Below are positions 60,701 through 64,000 of a stretch of 64,000 nt of DNA, piece after piece. Below the pieces are notes generated by a model. It was not told where the DNA came from. It saw nothing but the letters and a program-made list of their open reading frames with translations, and made no database searches. Within the stretch, counting starts at the first letter, position 1. The number at the start of each line of letters is the position of its first letter. Source of the stretch: Coffea arabica (taxonomy: Eukaryota; Streptophyta; Magnoliopsida; Gentianales; Rubiaceae). The translations under genes and the position numbers were made by a program. The stretch covers positions 21,825,557-21,889,556 of the forward strand of contig NC_092320.1 of NCBI RefSeq assembly GCF_036785885.1. Reading direction: 5' to 3'.

Positions 60701-62418
60701 TCTTTTAGTTTGTGTAATTATATGATATACTTAATGTAGTTGAATTCAGGTGAACACCGAAAACACACTTGAATATGCACTTTCTTTCTCAATATGTTAA
60801 TTATATTTTCAAAATTAATAATGTTTCATCAGTTAATGTGATGCGGAATTTCTAATGTTGACTGCTGTAAAGGTAAAACTAATGTTCCAAATTGACGACT
60901 CATATTAATGTCAGTCATTTCACATACAGATGTACTGACTATTAAATTGTGGTGGAAGTGAATTTGAAGGCTGTATGTAACTACTCCCTATTGTTTGTTA
61001 CTTGAGCAAATTCTACCTGGAGTCCAGTTGTACAATTATTCATGGTAGTTATTAGTGATTATTTAATTGTAATAAAGACAGCTTGTGACGATTTAAGATT
61101 AGATGTGGTAAACTAACTCAGATACTCTTCAGCCAACGAAGCCCCCAAACAAAAAACAAAAAAAAAAGGTTAAAAAACAGTAATTAAAAGAAAAAAAGAA
61201 ATAGGGTTGTTTGGTGTAGTACTAGTAATTAAAAGTCCAGTGATGATGAAAAAAAATAGGGTAATAAAAATATTGACAACAATAATTTTGGTGCGCTAGC
61301 GACGTGTTGGTGTGTCTGTCACGTCATCAAGCGTAACAAACAGATTGCTAAGCAGTTGGATGGATCCGAACACTACTGTAACTGCATGTTGCATTTTGCA
61401 TTATGGGGCTAAGTTTGCCAAATTTTTCAGGTTTCACTCCCCCGCCTGGAAGTACTAGAGATTCTCAGATCTGGTGATGGTCCCGAACAACTAATAGGAG
61501 GGAAAATGCCTAGTGGGTCCCTCGACAACTTAAAACACGTGCAGCTTTGGGAATGTCGCTCTATCCGATGCATTGCCAAAGGTGATACGGTCACATTATT
61601 ACAAAACTTGCAAGCACTTTGGACGTGGGATTGTCAAGGGATAAAATCCCTTGTCGACTTTGAGGGTCTAAAAGTTCATAATACTCCATCAGAAAAGGCA
61701 TTTGAAATTCTTCCCAAACTTGAGTCACTGGGCTTGAGTGACTGTTCAAGATTAATCCACATTTGGAGGAATTTTCCTGAAGGGATTCGAGTATTCCAAA
61801 ACTTAAGAAGTCTACATGTGAGCAAGTGCCCTTTAAAATGTTTGTTTCATCCTCCTAGTGTGGCCACCATGCTCATAAGTCTTGAGGCACTTGAAGTTTA
61901 TTGGTGCTCGGAAATGTGTGAAGTCATAGGTGAGGAAGATGAAGAGGTCAGCCTAGAAGACAATGCTCAGCATCATGACATTGGAAAACGTAGAGAAATT
62001 GCACTGGGAAGAACTAGCAAGGAGTTCGTGTTTTCTAGATTAACCTCTCTGCGGTTGCAAGCGCTTGAGAATCTTCGAAGCTTTGGTGGTAGTTATCGGG
62101 AGGATTATGAGTTCAAATTTCCCCTACTCACTGAGTTGATCATATCTTATTGCCCAAAGTTGAAGAAATTCTGTTCCGGAAATTTGGATGCACCATTGCT
62201 TAAGAAAGTCCAAATAATGCCAAGTGATACAGAGAATTTTGAAGCTCCCGTGAATTTAAAGGTACAAATTTCCTAACTCTATTTTCAACCAACCCTTTTA
62301 ACTTTGTCTCACTTCACTAGATTTATTTCCCTAAGAGTTCAGAATGTATATTTTAAATAATTATTGCTGAGCATATTATATTTTACAGGATCGAGAGATT
62401 TGTCCTTTGTTAATTTGA
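57784..62418 (+). CDS. NLR-3: CC-NB-ARC-LRR immune receptor, canonical and intact, three exons
   Basis: This is a predicted cytosolic CNL receptor of the RPS2/At4g27190-like group, expected to act as an ATP-driven switch sensing pathogen effectors. Exons are 57,784-60,678, 61,431-62,261 and 62,389-62,418, phase 0 with GT-AG borders, giving about 1251 residues. Motifs are P-loop GMGGVGKTT from 185, kinase-2 ILVVLDDIW at 260-268, RNBS-B VILTSR at 289-294, GLPLA at 346-350, CSLFPEDY, and LHD with His475, followed by LRRs across the end of exon 1 and exon 2. The third exon adds only nine codons (DRE..., stop TGA). It is the closest relative of NLR-2 and is free of its lesions. Intron 1 (752 bp) is about twice as long as in the paralogues. 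Confidence 0.92.
60679..61430 (+). other. NLR-3 intron 1, enlarged by about 400 bp
   Basis: It starts GTCTATC with a (TC)n tract and ends TTTTTCAG. Flank segments match the NLR-2 intron (ATATGTTAATTATATTTTCAAA near 60,790; CACTACTGTAACTGCAT near 61,370). Between about 60,840 and 61,340 lies extra sequence absent from NLR-2 and NLR-1, probably an insertion, of unknown type. Confidence 0.7.
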
Positions 62419-62702
62419 AAATGACATGATTATTTACATATTAAGGTACGTACCTTTCTATATGTTTACAAACTTTATCTTTTCCCTTTCTTTATAATTA
62501 CAAGCCGCAGTATGCATGCTTTGGATCTATATGAATGAATCAATGAATGGTATTACATGATTGTGGACTATAATTGATTACAAAATTATATGAACTCTCA
62601 TGGAATTCCAATGATTGTGGGAATTCCAATGTATTATACCATGTATATTTGTTTTGGACATTATGCCAGAGTTGTAATATTCATGCCTCTGTTTTCTTTC
62701 AC

Positions 62703-62760
62703 AGAATGTTGTGGGAACCATCAAGTTGATCGAATAATGTGGTCTAGTTACCACAGTCTT
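62703..62760 (+). other. Candidate terminal exon / 3' UTR of NLR-3
   Basis: It carries GAACCATCAAGTTGATCGAATAATG, matching the sequences at 17,239 and 26,892. The preceding AG is at CACAG (62,700-62,704) and not directly at GA. As translation stops at 62,418 this would be untranslated. Confidence 0.35.
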
Positions 62761-62964
62761 GACTGAACCGGTGGATGGAGATCTTAACACATATGGTTAA
62801 TACTATAAGTGTGGAACTTATATAAGTTTTGTGTGCTTGCTTTTGTCATTGATATTCAAATAATAAACATATTGTATGTATGTATTGTATCATGACTTTC
62901 AAATAATAAATGCAATGTACGTATCATATCATGGACTTTAATTTCCTGTGGATCTAAAGGTACA

Positions 62965-63180
62965 TACATACATCCTAATTCTCCTGACAATTCTTTTTTG
63001 GATGATTGGTGAGGCTAAGATCATTGTAATCTTCCTTGAACATTCTGATGAATGTCCTGGCTCCCATCATGATTAGTCTCTCTACCATAAAGAGTTGATA
63101 TTTGTTTTCAATTACTGGATTCAAGATGCTGCTGCAGTTTGATGAGTATGCCAAGTTGTACACAGTGCAATACATCCATG
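62965..63180 (-). other. Exon-like minus-strand frame, unrecognised
   Basis: The 66-codon frame 63,175-62,975 reads like protein (YNLAYSSNCSSILNP, NKYQLFMVERLIMMGART, FIRMFKEDYNDLSL). I do not recognise a family. It starts outside the region shared by the NLR units and could be a gene fragment carried in, or chance. Confidence 0.2.
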
Positions 63181-63239
63181 TTGAACTCTCTTCTTGTTCA
63201 ATCTATGCAACAAAATTACAGAAGTCATGAAGACAATAA

Positions 63240-63450
63240 AAATCAAACACTATTGCTAAACAACATAGCGAGGATTGCCACATCTCTTCGTGACAAACTT
63301 GGAGCTTGGAATATATCAGATAGATGGTTTAGAGAAAAAGAATAGGAAAACAAGGATGGGAAATTAATCCTCAGCATGCCAAAAGAAATCCTCAGCATGC
63401 CTCTCATCCTTTGCAGCTGATTCTCTTTCTCCAAGCTGCTCTACCTTTCT

Positions 63451-63503
<53 letters not shown>

Positions 63504-64000
63504 CAAAAGAAAAGTTTAAGCAACATTAGAAGCAATCATTAGGACTTCTTCCATCTAGCTTCCATTGAAAATTTAAAAGCACCAGCAGATTAGTATGCAT
63601 CCCAACTACTGCTTTTATCATCCACATCTTTCTCACTCTACACTAGTATTTGACCACACATGCATCTTATCACTACATACAACAGTATACAATGTGTTTG
63701 TGAATAGCTTCACAATGTGAGACAATAAAAATATTGGAAAACGCATGCAATTTGTAGCTGCTAATTCAAAAATAGAATTAGGGGAATAGGGAAGAGTATG
63801 GCAAACCAGTTCAAAGCAATCGGACACGCTAATTTCAGTAAATTTTAACTGCATGGGAGTTGCTTTTACATCATTTTGTATATAATAGTAACATTACTAC
63901 ATCACTTACAATACAGTCAGAAGAGTATTTGTACATTACATAACTATGAGAAAAGACACAAAAGGGTAATGCTACTTTTCCCGAGTAGCTTAGCACAACC
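63240..64000. other. No gene seen; (CA)n microsatellite
   Basis: 63,456-63,501 is a (CA)n run of about 22 units. The rest is AT-rich single-copy-looking sequence with a direct duplication of AATCCTCAGCATGCC near 63,366 and 63,387. No coding frame is supported. Confidence 0.6.

Noticed and set aside
63456..63501. CRISPR-like regular repeat
   Set aside because: It is a simple (CA)n tract without spacers in a plant genome.

Overview
The window is nuclear DNA of a flowering plant. It is AT-rich, with long gene-poor stretches, solo LTRs, LINEs, SINE-like repeats and MITEs. The only substantial genes are spliced CC-NB-ARC-LRR (CNL) disease-resistance genes of the RPS2/At4g27190-like kind that form large clusters in woody eudicots. 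Some repeat types look like those of asterids such as Rubiaceae (coffee), but that is an impression and not an identification.

Layout. Positions 1-2.7 kb hold a dispersed LTR-like repeat (family A here) split by a deleted LINE. From 3.1 to 3.85 kb is the first of four related copies of a conserved non-coding block with a TATA-like box and a splice-donor-like end; this copy carries a SINE. 3.9-10.9 kb is gene-free and holds a hAT-type MITE and a 0.9-kb MULE-type foldback element close upstream of NLR-1. NLR-1 (10,993-15,290) has an intact reading frame in three exons, with unusual residues at two nucleotide-site motifs. A palindrome-rich 1.3-kb element lies downstream.

From 17.3 kb a duplicated unit begins: block copy, a LINE with a long target-site duplication, a 99-bp tandem repeat, the decayed tail of another NLR, then NLR-2 (21,788-25,872). 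NLR-2 is a pseudogene with three nonsense codons, an 11-bp frameshifting deletion and a lost splice acceptor. 27-33 kb is poorly understood and ends with a minus-strand exon-like ORF for a small membrane protein, broken by a MITE. 34.4-46.2 kb is a repeat stack: a family-A LTR, invaded by a solo LTR (B), itself invaded by a second family-A LTR in the opposite orientation, followed by a separate 4.3-kb solo LTR (C).

46.2-52.9 kb is old repeat debris. At 52.9 kb the duplicated unit recurs (block copy, decayed NLR tail, then NLR-3 at 57,784-62,418). NLR-3 is intact and has all canonical NB-ARC motifs. The last 1.5 kb holds a (CA)n tract and no clear gene.

Functionally this is a three-member CNL cluster built by tandem duplication: one canonical gene, one with altered nucleotide-site motifs and one pseudogene, plus two tail relics of further copies. 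I found no tRNA, rRNA or CRISPR, and no transposon with intact coding capacity. Exon limits were set by comparing the paralogues in the window and by GT-AG consensus, without transcript data.
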